Notes under the pieces: generated by a model
Told to the model about the DNA's origin: nothing
Seen by the model: only the letters and a program-made list of their open reading frames with translations
The model's database searches: none
Part shown: piece by piece, positions 1 through 11,336 of the stretch
How the letters are laid out: every line of letters begins with the position of its first letter
How positions within the stretch are numbered: the first letter of the stretch is position 1
Translations under genes and position numbers: made by a program
Assembly: GCF_004664715.2 (NCBI RefSeq)
Contig: NC_051075.1
Location: 30,524,504 to 30,588,503, forward strand
Length of the DNA stretch: 64,000 nucleotides
From: Peromyscus leucopus
Lineage: Eukaryota > Chordata > Mammalia > Rodentia > Cricetidae
Direction of reading: 5' to 3'

Positions 1-649
1 AGACAGCTGGGACTGACCTACTCTGGTGATGGGATGGCAAGATTCTTTTGATGTGTCAGTGCATCATGAAATGCAGAAGCATGAAAGACAAGATTAGGAA
101 CAAGGAAGGTACATGCTCAATAAACTCTTTCTGTAGTGATGCCACTAATCCATTCCAGAAGGTGATGTCATCCTGAATGGATTGCTGCTTAAGTCCTCAC
201 TCCTTGATAGTGCAGCTTTGCAGATTACGTTTCTAACACATGAACATTGTTGATCATGGTTGACAATATACCTGGGAATCAATCAGGAATTACTTTCATT
301 AGATTGACTTTGATTACTATTTAATGTGGGGGAACCAAGCACACAGTGTGTGATGCCATCTCTTAGCAAGTAGAACTGGTCTGTATAAGAAAAGCAGCTG
401 AGCAAAACATGAAGAGCAAGCCTATGTGCAACATTCCTCCATGTTTTTCCTTTCATTTCTTGCCTCAGTGTTTTTGCTTGGCTTTTTCTGATGTCAGCCA
501 CGTGATCAAGTTTCTCCATTTAAGTTTGTGTTGGTCTCTGTTTTTTTTTTCCATAGCAACAAAATGTAAAGCTAAAACAAAAATTGGTACCAAGATCCTA
601 TAGTGTTGCTTCAACAATCCTGAACTATTTTTCTTTCATTCATCCTTCC

Positions 650-651
<2 letters not shown>
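1..651. other. unassigned sequence
   Basis: I see no gene, SINE, LINE or LTR signature here. Open frames are short and lack recognisable protein character. A short T run lies near position 541. Confidence 0.5.

Positions 652-709
<58 letters not shown>
652..709. repeat. (TC)n microsatellite
   Basis: An essentially uninterrupted TC dinucleotide tract of about 58 bp. The apparent minus-strand reading frame through it is only an Arg-Glu repeat. Confidence 0.97.
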
Positions 710-713
<4 letters not shown>

Positions 714-1384
714 TCTCTTTTTTGAGGAAAAGAACACATTGGGACCTTGGGATGTAAAAGTCAAGTAGTGCTCTGAACTTAATGTGTTGCTGTGGAAACT
801 TGGATGATAATACTGAAAGAAACACAGGGTGTCAGGGACTGTCTTGTGATGTTCAGGAGGAAGAAAAGACTCTCTGAGGATTTTTCATGTGATATAATTG
901 AGTTAAGAATAGGTAGAAGTAAATTCTTTTTCACAGTATTGAACAATGGATGACAGTTACCTAGGGCTGGAACATCAGCTCTACAATATTGTTGGGTAAA
1001 ACCTTATAGAAAGTATTACTTCAATGCCATGAGAGGAGTGGAGAAAAGGCAAGGCTGCATTTCAACTCAACTGGCAGTCATACTGGGTAGTGCCTCAGCT
1101 GCACTACAGGTCTCAGGATCTTGGAGATACCAGGCCTTCAGGATAGCTTCCAAGAAAATTGGTATGTAAAAACTGCAGCTGGTTTGAGCCTGCAAGACAA
1201 GTTTTATGATCTGCAAATAGAAGAGTTAGAAAGTTGGACCTGCCTAAGCTCTTTAGAGTCTAGAAGAACAGGAAGGAATCCTATGTTAGACAGAGATACA
1301 GGATTTGAACTTCACTGCTGGACTTAGGTTTTGCTTTAAATTGATTATAGTTGTATGTGTAGTTCTTCAATCATGGGATAAGAA

Positions 1385-1385
<1 letters not shown>

Positions 1386-1429
<44 letters not shown>

Positions 1430-1458
1430 CACATGTATACATATATACATATATATTT
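1386..1458. repeat. (GT)n tract followed by TA/CA-rich repeat
   Basis: About 20 pure GT units run to 1426. They are followed by an alternating TATACA/TATATA purine-pyrimidine stretch, a typical Z-DNA-prone microsatellite. Confidence 0.95.
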
Positions 1459-1651
1459 ATAGGAGTTAATAGTTGAGACTTTGGATTATTTTAAAGAGAG
1501 ATTGAATCTACAGAGCATTGGAAATTTTAAGGACTGTGGGATTATCAAAATTTGACTATGTTTTATGATATTTGCATGAATTCTTAAAGGGAAAGAATGC
1601 TTATTGTTTAACATAAATCTGTCTATGAGTTAAGTCGAAAATAAGTGGATT

Positions 1652-2062
1652 TGTGGTAACTGATCTTGGTTGTCAGCTTGACAACAACCCTGAAAAAGGA
1701 CCCTCAAATGAAGAATTGCTTCTGTTAAACTTGCCTCTGGAAATGTCTGTAGGTCATTTTTTTTTCCTGGTTGATTCCAGAGTGCCCATTCCATTTTGAA
1801 CATTCTAATCCCAAGGCAATAGGAACAGGATTATATAAGAAAGGTAGTTGAGAAATCAAGTAGAAGAAAGAATTTAAACAGCATTCTTTCATGATATCTT
1901 CCTTAGTTCCTGTTTCTGAGATCTTTCCTTTTTTTGAACTGTAATTCCCAGTTCCCAATAATGAACTGTAACCAATAAGTAAAATAAACCTTTCTTTTCA
2001 CAACTTTGCTCTGATGCTTTGGTCAGTATTTCATCACAGCAACAAAATTTAAACTAGACCAC
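1652..2062 (+). mobile_element. MaLR-type LTR (MT-like), solo, diverged
   Basis: The start resembles the rodent MaLR consensus (GATCTTGGTTGTCAGCTTGAC near 1660, one base trimmed here as a motif). The end carries a polyadenylation-like AATAAA (about 1982) and the usual CAGTATTTCATCACAGCAAC box before a final CACAG. Length near 410 bp fits a MaLR LTR. The subfamily assignment is from memory; divergence is high. Confidence 0.55.
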
Positions 2063-2644
2063 AGTACATAGTGTAATGGTAGTACCTAGATTTGTACATA
2101 TTAATGTTAGTTGTTTTTTTTTTTTTATTTTGCAGAGAAGGTCTACTATTAAATTAAAGTTATTGATTGTTTTCCTGAACTATATTTTGAAAGATATTTA
2201 TATAATTAAGAGCTTTCACAGACAAAGATAGGAAAAAAGACACTTTCTTATATCCATAAAAGACAGAAATAGTGTCTCCATCTGTGAAATGTAAGCTCAC
2301 AATCGTTACTATTAAAAAAATACATTGCATTGCCTATAGGTCATGTCATTTAATGTAACTTCATATATGAGTGGATGCTTTTCAGCCTCCTTACCAGGAT
2401 TGTTGGAAACTAAGGTTTGTAACAATAATAACTGTCTATTTTTTACTGAGAATGTAATAAACAATATTTTTGCCCAGAAATCCCATAGCCATTACAGAGA
2501 TACTCACAGATAACAAAGAAGAATGGAATGCCACAATTGTTATGGCCACAAAGCAAGCAAATTGTTGGAATTTGTCTGTTCCAATTTAGAAAGGAGAGTA
2601 GCTAACATGTAATATTTGTTAAGAAACTCTGAACTATGCTCATA

Positions 2645-2984
2645 TATATCTCATCAATTTCTCTGTTGCTGGGCAATCTCTGTGTCTTTCTTAGGGTCCT
2701 CTTTACTAGGTAGTCTCCCTGGAGTTGTCAGTTGCAGTCTGGTTATTCTTTGCTTTACATCTAGTATACAGTTATGAGTAAGTACATACCATGTTTGTCT
2801 TTCTGAGTCTGGCTTACCTCACTCAGGATGATATTTTCTAGTTCCATCCATTTGCCTGCAAACCTCATGATGTCATTGTTTTTCTTTGCTGAGTAGTACT
2901 CCATTGTGTATATGTACCACATCTTATTTATCCATTCTTCAGTTGAAGGGCAACTAGGTTGTTTTCAGGTTCCGGCTATTACAA
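2645..2984 (-). mobile_element. L1, inverted 5' segment of a twin-primed insertion
   Basis: The segment reads antisense to L1. It starts in the proximal 3' UTR and runs into the ORF2 C-terminal coding region, including the block that encodes the usual C-terminal motif CPSTEEW and neighbouring IYTMEYYSA in better copies. It closely parallels the minus-strand L1 at 20.25-20.6 kb. It stops abruptly at 2984, where a sense-oriented L1 3' UTR begins. Together the two arms form one 5'-inverted insertion. Confidence 0.85.
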
Positions 2985-3199
2985 CCTACTGTGGTGATCA
3001 GATGGCCGAATACCCTAACTGTCATGATAGAACTCTCATCCAGTGGCTGATGGAAGCAGATGCAGAGATCCACAGCCAAGCCCCAGGTGGAGCTCCAGGA
3101 GTCCAATCAGCGTGAGAGAGGAGGGATTATATGAGCATGAGATATCGAGACCATGATTGGAAAAATTTCAGGGACAAACAGCCAAACTAGAGGAAACAC
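2985..3199 (+). mobile_element. L1 3' UTR, sense arm of twin-primed insertion (first part)
   Basis: This is the reverse complement of the 3' UTR block seen at 32.34-32.56 kb, so it lies sense on the plus strand. It begins at CCTACT, immediately after the inverted arm, and is interrupted at 3200 by a solo LTR. The same UTR resumes after the LTR. Confidence 0.85.
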
Positions 3200-3651
3200 T
3201 GTAGATGTAACCAACCGTCTTATTAAATAAGAAACACAGAACCAATGCAAAGAAGAAAGCCAAGAGATCAGAGCTAAGAGCCTTACCCATCTGCTGCAGC
3301 TAGCCTCTTCAGCCAAGAGACCTACTTCCTGTGTTTTTGTCTTTATATAGACTTTCTGTTCCGCCTTCTCATTGGTTATAAACCCAACTCCATGACTGCC
3401 TCGTCATTGCCTCTCTGTACAGACCTCCAGGTCTTCTATGGTTGGTATTGAGATTAAAGGCATGTGTCTCTAATGTTGGCTGTATCCTTGAATACACAGA
3501 GATCTACCTAGCTCTGCCTGCCAAGTGCTGGGATTAAAGTCATGCACCACCACCGCCCAGCTTTTGCTATGGCTCTAATAGCTCTGACCCCCAGGCAACT
3601 TTATTTATTAACAAACAAATCACATTTTAGTACAAATAAAATATCACTATA
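3200..3651 (-). mobile_element. solo LTR, family LTR-A (B1-containing)
   Basis: It runs TGTAGA to CTATA on the plus strand, the reverse complement of a family that begins TGTGGTGAT and ends TCTACA. Perfect 6 bp target duplications (AAACAC) flank it at 3194-3199 and 3652-3657. An internal block at about 3490-3562 is strongly B1-like (GTGCTGGGATTAAAG core). The L1 3' UTR continues on both sides, so the LTR entered a pre-existing L1. Six-base duplications fit a class II (ERVK-like) integrase. Confidence 0.85.
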
Positions 3652-3657
3652 AAACAC

Positions 3658-4058
3658 ATAAACTGTGAATCAATAGCTAAGGAGCCCCCATGGAACTGGA
3701 TCAGGCAGGCCCCCTGGATAAGTGAGACAGTTGATTAGTTTGAACTTTTTAGGAGGCCCCCAGGCAGTGGGACCAGGACCTGTCCTTGGTGCATTAGCTG
3801 GCTTTTTGGAGCTCAGGGCCAATGCTGAGACACTTTGCTCAGCCTTGGTGCAGGGAAGAGGGGCTTAGACCTGCCTCAACTGAATGTACCAGGCTCTGCT
3901 GACTCCCCAGGGAGACCTTGCCTTGGAGGAGGTGGGAATGGGGGGAGGGTTCGGGGCAAGGTTGAGTGGTTGGAGGAGGGAGGACAGGGGAATCTGTGGC
4001 AGATATGTATAACCACTAGAAAATTTCTTATATAAAAAGAGAGGAAGAAGCAGTAAAG
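3658..4058 (+). mobile_element. L1 3' UTR, sense arm of twin-primed insertion (3' end)
   Basis: It resumes the 3' UTR interrupted by the LTR and parallels, in opposite orientation, 31.97-32.33 kb. It carries the G-rich GGAGGAGGTGGGAATGGGG region typical of the rodent L1 3' UTR and ends in a short A-rich tail (ATATAAAAAGAG). Flanking target duplications were not evident by eye. Confidence 0.85.
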
Positions 4059-5288
4059 TAACTGTTCTATTATTGCTGCATCCCAGAATTAAGCATTTTG
4101 CCTTTCAATTCACATGGAGCTAGCGATGCAAGCCTGCATCCTTGTTGTCAGAAGAGAATCTCGACTCTCTTAGAATTCACTGCATGAGTTATGTCTGAGA
4201 CAGATAAATGCCATTCTTTAGTTCTGTGGTTCTGTGTAATATAAATATGCTTCCAAAGGTTCTATGGCATCCACAATGCTGAAAAAAAGAACATGATGCA
4301 GAAATATGGATACACCCCATACATCATAAGTGGATTTAGTGGACCAATGAACAGACACTACACTGATAAACCAAAACTAAAGATAACTTGTTTAATAGAA
4401 CTGAGTCAATTTCTCCAGTATTCTGGATTTCTCATTTTTGCTCAAGACGTTAACTGCTAAACGAAGAGAGAACATGGGATAAGAGACATAGGAATAAGAA
4501 GAGGGAGACAAAATGGTGGTAGAGGGAGAGAAGTAATGGGAGATGGAGAAAGATAGGGGAGAGGATGGAGAGAAGGACTGATTACCAGTATTAAACCCTC
4601 TTGACAAAAGCCAAAGATGATGTAAACCAACACATTGGGAGACCGCTGAAAGTGAAAGAACTCTGTTATCAGGAATCATTACAATGAAGGTGCTGATGTC
4701 ACCAAATTATGCCTTCTGATGGAGAGAGGAAAGTCTCAAAAGTGGGAATGGGGATAAGTTAACAGTTAAAGGTGACAAATTGTGAGTGAGGTTAAAGTGA
4801 ACAGTTGGAAATGGGTACACACATTTCTCTGTGGTGCTTGTGAGCCTAATCAGAATGTGTCTTTATGACTTCTCCTATTGAGTACACAATAACTGTTGCT
4901 GATTATTTACTTATGTTAGCTTATTGTTTACTAAGTCTGAAGCTCCTATGCCAATAATTGTGACTCACTATATCATCATATCTTCACCAGCAGGAATATC
5001 TGAAACATATTATAAAATTCATAGATATACCTAATAGGAAATGTTTAGTAGAAATAAATGGCTTTTTAAACTTTGTCAATCATTTCATAAGCTAGAGGAG
5101 AAAAATTGCTGGCCTCTAAATCAACCACTTAAAATTATCTATTGATATACAAAACAGCAGGTACATATTACCAGGTCTCTATGCCAGTGAAATTTCTAAT
5201 TAGTGTCTTTCAAGTGGGCTCCAGAGAAACAGGTTGTGCTATAATCTATCCAGCAAGGTGTAAGGGTTTGTTCAATAAATAATGCTAG

Positions 5289-5289
<1 letters not shown>
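4059..5289. other. unassigned sequence with a purine-rich patch
   Basis: No gene or confident repeat seen. Positions 4490-4580 are strongly G/A-rich (GGGAGA-like units). The segment near 5215-5240 has a CTCCAGAGAAACAG motif found in old LTRs, which is too little to call. Confidence 0.4.
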
Positions 5290-5343
<54 letters not shown>

Positions 5344-5368
5344 AACATACACACAAATACACACACAA
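5290..5368. repeat. (AC)n microsatellite
   Basis: A pure AC tract to about 5339, then degenerate ACAA/ACATAC units. Confidence 0.96.
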
Positions 5369-5371
5369 TTG

Positions 5372-5780
5372 AAGACTTTCACAGTGGAAACTAAAGAAAG
5401 AGATTGAATAAGACACCAAAAAGACATCATACTCATGGATTGGTAAAATTAGTAATGTGAAAATATCCAAACTATAAAAGCAATTTAAAGATTCAATTCA
5501 ATGGCACTAGCAAGGACTTTCTATTTTTGTGAGGTGTAACATTAAGACACTAAAAGGCTTCTAAATAGCAAAGGACACCATCATTTTATTGAAGAGGGAG
5601 CATCTAGATTAGGGAAAGTATCTCTAACATCTATTCATATAACAGATGGTAGGTGTCTAGATTGTACAAAAAATAAGAAAAAATCTGAACACAAAGAAAA
5701 CAATACAAAACAAAACAAACAAGCAAAAAACCCTCAAATTAGAAATTAGAGCATGGAACTAAACATACAGTTTAGTGAAA
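5372..5780 (+). mobile_element. old L1 ORF2 fragment (upstream of LTR)
   Basis: Sense L1 ORF2 remnant with many stops and indels. The recognisable stretch runs from the GACACCAAAAAGAC / CATGGATTGGTAAAATTA block toward the AAAGGACACCATCATT block and the region just before the AAATGCAAATTAAAATTACT motif. It continues after the LTR-A copy at 5781. Confidence 0.7.
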
Positions 5781-6288
5781 TGTGGTGATGTATTGTGTCC
5801 CCCAGTATATTGTGTCTCCCAATAAAATAAAACTTGCCTGGAGATGAGAGGAAAAAGCCAGCCACTATATAGAAGTCAGGCAATGGTAGCATACACATTT
5901 AATCCTATCATTTGGCAGGCAGGGATTTGTCTGGATCTCTGTGAGTTCAAGGCCATACTGGGAACAGAGTCAGGCATGGTGGCATATGTCTTAAATTCCA
6001 ACACTAGTTAACCATGGAGGTCTGGAAGTCTGTACAGACAGACAGGAAGTGACAGAGCTAGGCAGGAATAGGAAGTGATGTAGCTGGACAGAGAGAGCAA
6101 GTCAGATGGCAGAACAGCAAAGCATATAGGTGTGGGTAGACAGGAAGTAGCTCACTTTTAGAAGTTGTGGAGTTGGTGGGGTGAGGTTAGCTGTGGCCTT
6201 TTCTATTTCCCTGATCTCTCAGGTTTTCACACCTATATCTGGCTCTGTATTTTTTTATTTAATAAGACTGTTTAGCAATTCATCTACA
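5781..6288 (+). mobile_element. solo LTR, family LTR-A (B1-containing)
   Basis: It starts TGTGGTGAT and ends CATCTACA, with perfect 6 bp target duplications GTGAAA at 5775-5780 and 6289-6294. AATAAAATAAA lies close to the 5' end. Two B1-like blocks sit in the middle (CTCTGTGAGTTCAAGGCC, then a CATGGTGGCATATGTCTTAA-type block). The downstream part carries AGGAAGT-rich sequence, and the 3' end is TTATTTAATAAGACTGTTTAG. It is inserted in an old L1 ORF2 remnant. No retroviral interior remains, so this is a recombined solo LTR. Confidence 0.87.
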
Positions 6289-6294
6289 GTGAAA

Positions 6295-7010
6295 TGCAAA
6301 TTAAAATTACTTTAAGATTTCACCTGACCATAGTCTGATATCATAAAACAAATGACAGCAAATGCTCATTTGTATATGGGGAACACTTACTGGATATTGG
6401 TAGTAGTGTAGTAGTGTATACTAGAGTAACCAATACGAATATCAGTGTGAATCTTCCTCAAGATGTTCTAATTACATAATCCAGGTCTGAGAATACTCCA
6501 AGGTGACATGTGTCCTACTAACAACAGTTCATTTTCTATGTCATTCCTGTCCTATTCATAATTGCAAGGATATGGAAACCACCTAGCTGTCTAAAAATGG
6601 GTGAATGGATGATGAAAACGTCCATGTACATAATGGATTATTGTAAGAAACTCATGGAATTCATAGGCTATCAGATGAGCTGAAAACACTCATTCTGTGT
6701 TCAGTAACTCAGACCCACAAATACAAATGCTACTTGTTTTCTTTCATATATAAGTGCTAATTTTGCAAGTGTGTTTTGAATTGGAGTACTCACAAAAGGC
6801 AATAATCTAGTAAATGTCCATGAGGAAATTCAATGGAAGGAAAGTAGAATAAAGGTAAAAAGAAATAATTGAACACTGAGGGCTAAATTGGCAAAGGATG
6901 AAAGGAAGGGCAGATCAGAGGAAGGAGAATGGGGAAGAAAAACTAACATTAAATACTCTTGAAAATGTCATATGGAAATCTACTCTACATAAGCTTCTTA
7001 AAATACATAT
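6295..7010 (+). mobile_element. old L1 ORF2 C-terminus and 3' tail (downstream of LTR)
   Basis: Resumes the ORF2 remnant. ATAATTGCAAGGATATGGAAACC and GGGTGAATGGATGATGAAAA (about 6560-6620) correspond to the conserved C-terminal coding blocks of L1 ORF2. The tail from about 6830 to 7010 is the GGAAGGAGAATGGGGAAG-type rodent L1 3' end. Decayed, no coding potential. Confidence 0.68.
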
Positions 7011-7302
7011 GTAAAAGAGATTTCATTGTTGTTACCCAATAAAAGGGTGAACAATTCCTCTGCTGGTCAACGTATGCTACTAAAAATATTACTCACTGAC
7101 AGATAAGTTATCTCGTTTTGAGTTTCTAGTAAATAGACTCTCACAAAAATTACTTTCTTACTTACAAGTTCTTGGGGGTTTTGGTGTTGTTTTGTTTTAG
7201 AAACCATACACACAAGTCACAGCACATGGAGAAATCAAGCTGGTCTTAATCTGGAAGCTTCATAACTTTTTTCTAGCATTCATAGTACTGGAAGTTTCCA
7301 TG

Positions 7303-7685
7303 TGTAGATGGAGGTTTCTGTTCTGCCAACAACTCCCAAATACCCAGCAGTCACTTCCCAAATTACCACACAGAAGCTTATATTAATTATAACTGTTTGG
7401 CCATTAGCTCAGGCTTATTACTGACTAGCTCTTACACTTAAATTAACCCATAATTCTTATCTATGTTTAGCCCTGTGGCTTAGTAACTTTTCTTAGTTCA
7501 GCATTCTTATCTTGCTTCCTCAGTGTCTGTCTGGTGACTCCTGACTCCACCCTTCCTCTTTCCAGCATTCTCCTAGTCTGCTTATCCCTCCTATACTTCC
7601 TGCCTGGGTACTGGCCAATTAGTATTTTATTAAACCAATTCAAGTGACAAATATTTACAGTGTACAAGAGCATTGCACCACAGCA
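7303..7685 (-). mobile_element. solo LTR, family LTR-B variant
   Basis: On the minus strand it starts TGCTGTGG and ends TCTACA. Perfect 6 bp target duplications TCCATG flank it at 7297-7302 and 7686-7691. It shares ATTGGCCAGT, CAGGCAGGAAGTATAG and TGTGTGGTAATTTGG-like blocks with the LTR-B copies at 8.05 and 18.78 kb but diverges in the middle, so it is probably a subfamily. Long minus-strand reading frames across it are incidental. Confidence 0.82.
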
Positions 7686-7691
7686 TCCATG

Positions 7692-8051
7692 AATGCTTCT
7701 GGGGGATGGATTAAGAGTCTTACCCAGGTATGCATCCTTGGCAAGCTGTGCCCACTGGTGCAGTAATGGAACAAATGTCATGTGTTGCAGGAGGCAACCC
7801 AACAACTTTTGGTCCGATTTAAATCCCACTTCTCATAATTGAACCCATGCCTGGTCCTGTTAACTGGACCAAAACCCATGGCTGGCTAAGACATAGGTCC
7901 TTGAAATAAACATGTAGAGTTTTTTGTTTTTTGTTTTTTTTTTTTTCTGATTGGCTATAGTAATAAAATTCCCCCTTCCCAGGTATACCTTTATATTCAT
8001 AGATTATTTCATATCTCAGCCCTCAGAAAACAGGTCTCATCCTTAGACGGT
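7692..8051. other. unassigned sequence with T-rich tract
   Basis: Sits between two LTR-B copies of opposite orientation. A T-rich tract (7919-7946) could be the reverse complement of a retroposon tail, but no partner sequence was recognised. It may be retroviral interior or ordinary spacer; not resolved. Confidence 0.35.
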
Positions 8052-8445
8052 TGCTGTGGGATGTCCTGTATGCTGTAAATATATGTTGCTATGATTGATT
8101 GATAAATAAAATGCTGCTTGGCCAGTAGCCAGGCAGGAAGGATAGTGTAGGTGGGACAAGGAGGAGGAGAAAGCAGGGGGGTGGAAGGCTGAGGCAGGGA
8201 GATGCTGCCAGCCACCATGAGGAGAAGAAGCATGATGTAAGATACCGGTAAGCCACGAGTCATGTGGCAAGGTATAGATTTATAGATATGGGTTAATTTA
8301 AGATATAAGAACAGATAGCAAGCAGCCTGCCATGGCCATACAGTTTATAAGTAATATAAGTATCTGTATGTTTACTTGGGAGACATGAGTGGGAGAGATT
8401 TGTCCTGACTGTAGGCCAGGCCAGACCAGGAAATCTTCAGCTACA
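8052..8445 (+). mobile_element. solo LTR, family LTR-B
   Basis: Starts TGCTGTGGGATGTCC and ends CAGCTACA, 394 bp. CCAAT-type sequence (TTGGCCAGTAGCCAGG) and GATAAATAAAATG lie near the 5' end. GGCAAGGTATAGATTTATAG and TTAATTTAAGATATAAGA lie in the middle, with TTTGTCCTGACTGT near the 3' end. Flanking hexamers GACGGT / GTTGGT match at only four of six positions, so the target duplication is decayed or absent. Confidence 0.83.
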
Positions 8446-8499
8446 GTTGGTGACTAATATATGAAACCAAACTGATCAATATGCAGGTATAGTGGACTT

Positions 8500-9065
8500 A
8501 AGAGTGCTCAGTTCTAAATGAGAAGTTTATAAAAACACCTTCTACCTCCAAGACTCAGGGATCACCACACAAGATAGGACTAAAAACTTGCAAGAGCAGG
8601 AGGGAGTAGACATCAGCAATGAAATAGCATTTACAGAACATGACAGTCCAGTTGCACACCTAAACTCACAGGTACTGTGATTACATACATAAGAACTGAA
8701 CAAAATTGAATCGGCCAAAATACAAACATGGATGGGAAGAAGTTCTTGAAATCCCACCCCTAACTGAGGAACTATTGTCACTTGATGGCTACTTGGGGCA
8801 GGAGTGTCAATTTTTTTTCAAGTATGTTGGTGCTGAGAGGCCACTCAAGCTCCAAAAATGACCTCACATTAATTTATATATAGACAGCACTAAATGGAAT
8901 CAATAGTTATAAAGTTAAAAAATTAGAAAAGAAAGAGCACATGACCTTGAGAGGGAAATTTAGTAGAATGGGGAAGATTTGGCAGCAAATCTCAGCAAGG
9001 AGTGAGGCTGAATTTAATCAAAACACATTATATGCATGCATGAATGTTAAATAAATGTTTTCAAA
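8500..9065 (+). mobile_element. rodent L1 3' UTR and tail
   Basis: It carries the order AGTGCTCAGTTCTAAATG, AAGACTCAGGGATCACC, AACTCACAGGTACTGTG, GTATGTTGGTGCTGAGAGGCC, then a G/A-rich tail and ATTATATGCATGCATGAATG. That is the sense arrangement of a common rodent L1 3' UTR. The reverse-complement version appears at 63.0-63.9 kb. No ORF2 is attached. Confidence 0.7.
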
Positions 9066-10439
9066 GAGTCACAATGTGGTTTTTAAGATCAACCATGGTC
9101 AGATTCCTTCCTTTCTTAATGTGTCCTTTGATTGTATGATATTTTTTGACAATCATTCTAACTACATGCTCTGGACCACTTATGAACAAACATAGTTTCA
9201 ATATGGCTAATTTGTTGCTGACACCAATTTCCTGTGTTCGAAGCACGTCTGCAATATGGATTCCCTGCCTACTGTGGAAATAACATTGCTGAGCACAGTG
9301 GACCTATTAACTTTTGAAGGAAATCATATATGCATTAAGTCCAATACTTAGGTTTGATATTCATAACTGTATACTTGGTCATAGATCCCCAAATGAGCAC
9401 TTTAAATGTGCTGGCTGGCAGGAAGGAAAAAGTCATGATGTTTTCTGACCTACTTCCAAAGAGAGGTAAAGAGCTCTGAATCAGCAAGGGAGATAGATAC
9501 CTGCTGTGTGATTCACCTAAGGGGAGGAATGGGGAAGCAACTTATAACCTGAAGAAACAACATTTGTTTTAAGTTTGTAATTGGAATAGTATCTATGCTT
9601 TGTAAGTTTATTTCAGACATCCTTGAAAAGACTTTGTTCATTATATATACTATTATATTTTACAATACTAAATAGAGAAAATAGAGTTGCTACAAATATC
9701 AGCCGAATAGAAGAAGCTACTACAGTCCATTACAGAAAGCTGGAGACACCAGAAGAAATGGATTAAAGCATAGATTAAATAACTTTTCTATTCCTTAGGT
9801 TATTTATTTATATATAAGTGTTTTTCTTTATGTGAATGGAACTAAAAAGAAAGATGAAACATGCTAAGAATTCACATCAAAACAATAAATAATGTGAAAT
9901 GAATTCAACTTCTGCAATATAGAAAGCCCTCAACACATATTAAGAACCTATTAAAATACTAAAGAAATTAAATTTCTCTGGTACTGTCAGTTTCTCAAAA
10001 ACTATTTTATCCTAAAAATGTGTCATATTAATACAGTGCATAAACAAGCCTTTTTAATAGAAGGAACACAAGGGTAGTTTATTACAATGATTATTTATTA
10101 TAGTCATCTTTGCTCACCACTATGAGGATTAAACAGTCCTTTCTCATTCTAGGCTCTGTATAATGTAAAACCTCTAGTCTTAAATGAATTAGGGAAAACT
10201 ATGGGATTGATAGACATTATGTAAACATGTAGTTTAGGGCTTTTCAAATATTCCCCAGTGACTTGTCTTAAGACATTAAAAATTGAAAATTTTTGATTTA
10301 AGAAGTTGGTTGTGGGGAGTGAGGAAGCCCAGAGCAAGTGAAGTACTGAGTAAATGTGTACTGTTGACCAGGGCATGGCCATGTCAAAGGCCCCAAGGAT
10401 TTATGGAAATGCCTTGCACAGAGTAGGCTCAAAGAAATG
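9066..10439. other. unassigned AT-rich sequence
   Basis: No gene or clear repeat recognised. Reading frames are short with no domain signature. Confidence 0.45.
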
Positions 10440-10445
10440 TCAAAG

Positions 10446-10938
10446 TATGGTGATACTTTATTTGTGCTGAAATGTTATATTTTATTTGTACATTAATAAA
10501 TAAAGCTTGCCTGGAGATAAAGGGGAAAGGCTAGCCATTTTAAGTAAACAAGGAAGTCAGGCAGCACATTCCCTTAATCCCTTAGCAGGCAAGATCTCTG
10601 TGAGTTCAAGGCCACACTAAGGAACAGAGCCAAGCATGGTGACACACACCTTTAATCCTAGGACCAACCATAGAGATCTAGAGGTCTGTACAAACAGACA
10701 GTGACAGAGTGGATAGGAAGAGGAAGTGAGGAAGCTGGGCTAAGAGCCAGTGAGAGGGCAGAAAAGCAAGGCATATAAGCCTGGGTAGACAGGAAGTCAG
10801 ACTCCTTGGAAGCTGTGGAGTTGGTGAGGTAAGGTTAGCTGGTGGCTTTCCATATTTCCCTGATCTCGTGAAGGCTTTAACCCAAATTTCTAGCTCAGTG
10901 TATTTTATTTAATAAGACCATTTAGAAATTCATCTACA
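10446..10938 (+). mobile_element. solo LTR, family LTR-A (B1-containing)
   Basis: Starts TATGGTGATAC (family consensus TGTGGTGATAT with one change at position 2) and ends CATCTACA. Perfect 6 bp target duplications TCAAAG lie at 10440-10445 and 10939-10944. It carries TTAATAAATAAAGC near the 5' end, two B1-like blocks, TAAGACCATTTAG near the 3' end and no interior. Confidence 0.87.
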
Positions 10939-10977
10939 TCAAAGCCTTCCCTCCCAGTCTGATTGCACATTTTAATG

Positions 10978-11336
10978 GTGTGTTCAGATGTCCATAGCTT
11001 TGTCTATTCAGTGTTTATGGTCTGAAGACTTCTCCTCTATTAAAATTGCCTCTGCCAAAATCAGCTATAGCTGCCGCCTTGCTTCAGTTTTATATCATAA
11101 ACATTGCCTCCTTGTTTACCTATATGTAATAACACCACCCTCTTGCTCTGCAATAACCCATTCTTTTCTTCAACTGTATATAATAAACATAAGCTTCTAG
11201 GGCACTGTGGTTTCCCCATCCGAGCGCCCAGATCACTCAACCCCAAGATTCCCGTGTGTCTGTAAGTTTGTCTGTCTTTTTCATCACTCTTTCTATTCCA
11301 GTCAGGTCCATTCGTACAGCCAGGCTCCATGTGGCA
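10978..11336 (+). mobile_element. probable class II-type LTR (U3 end, R and U5)
   Basis: Contains TGCAATAACCCATTC, then CTGTATATAATAAACATAAG (TATA and AATAAA overlapping), a C-rich R-like segment (CCCCATCCGAGCGCCC) and a T/C-rich U5-like stretch ending GGCTCCATGTGGCA. The arrangement is that of short rodent ERVK LTRs. The 5' boundary is not defined and no target duplication was found. Confidence 0.5.

Noticed and set aside
640..825. Minus-strand frame rich in Arg-Glu
   Set aside because: It is the translation of the (TC)n microsatellite, with no conserved flanks.
7467..7829. 120-codon minus-strand frame
   Set aside because: Mostly inside the LTR-B copy and ends in unassigned spacer; no retroviral domain.
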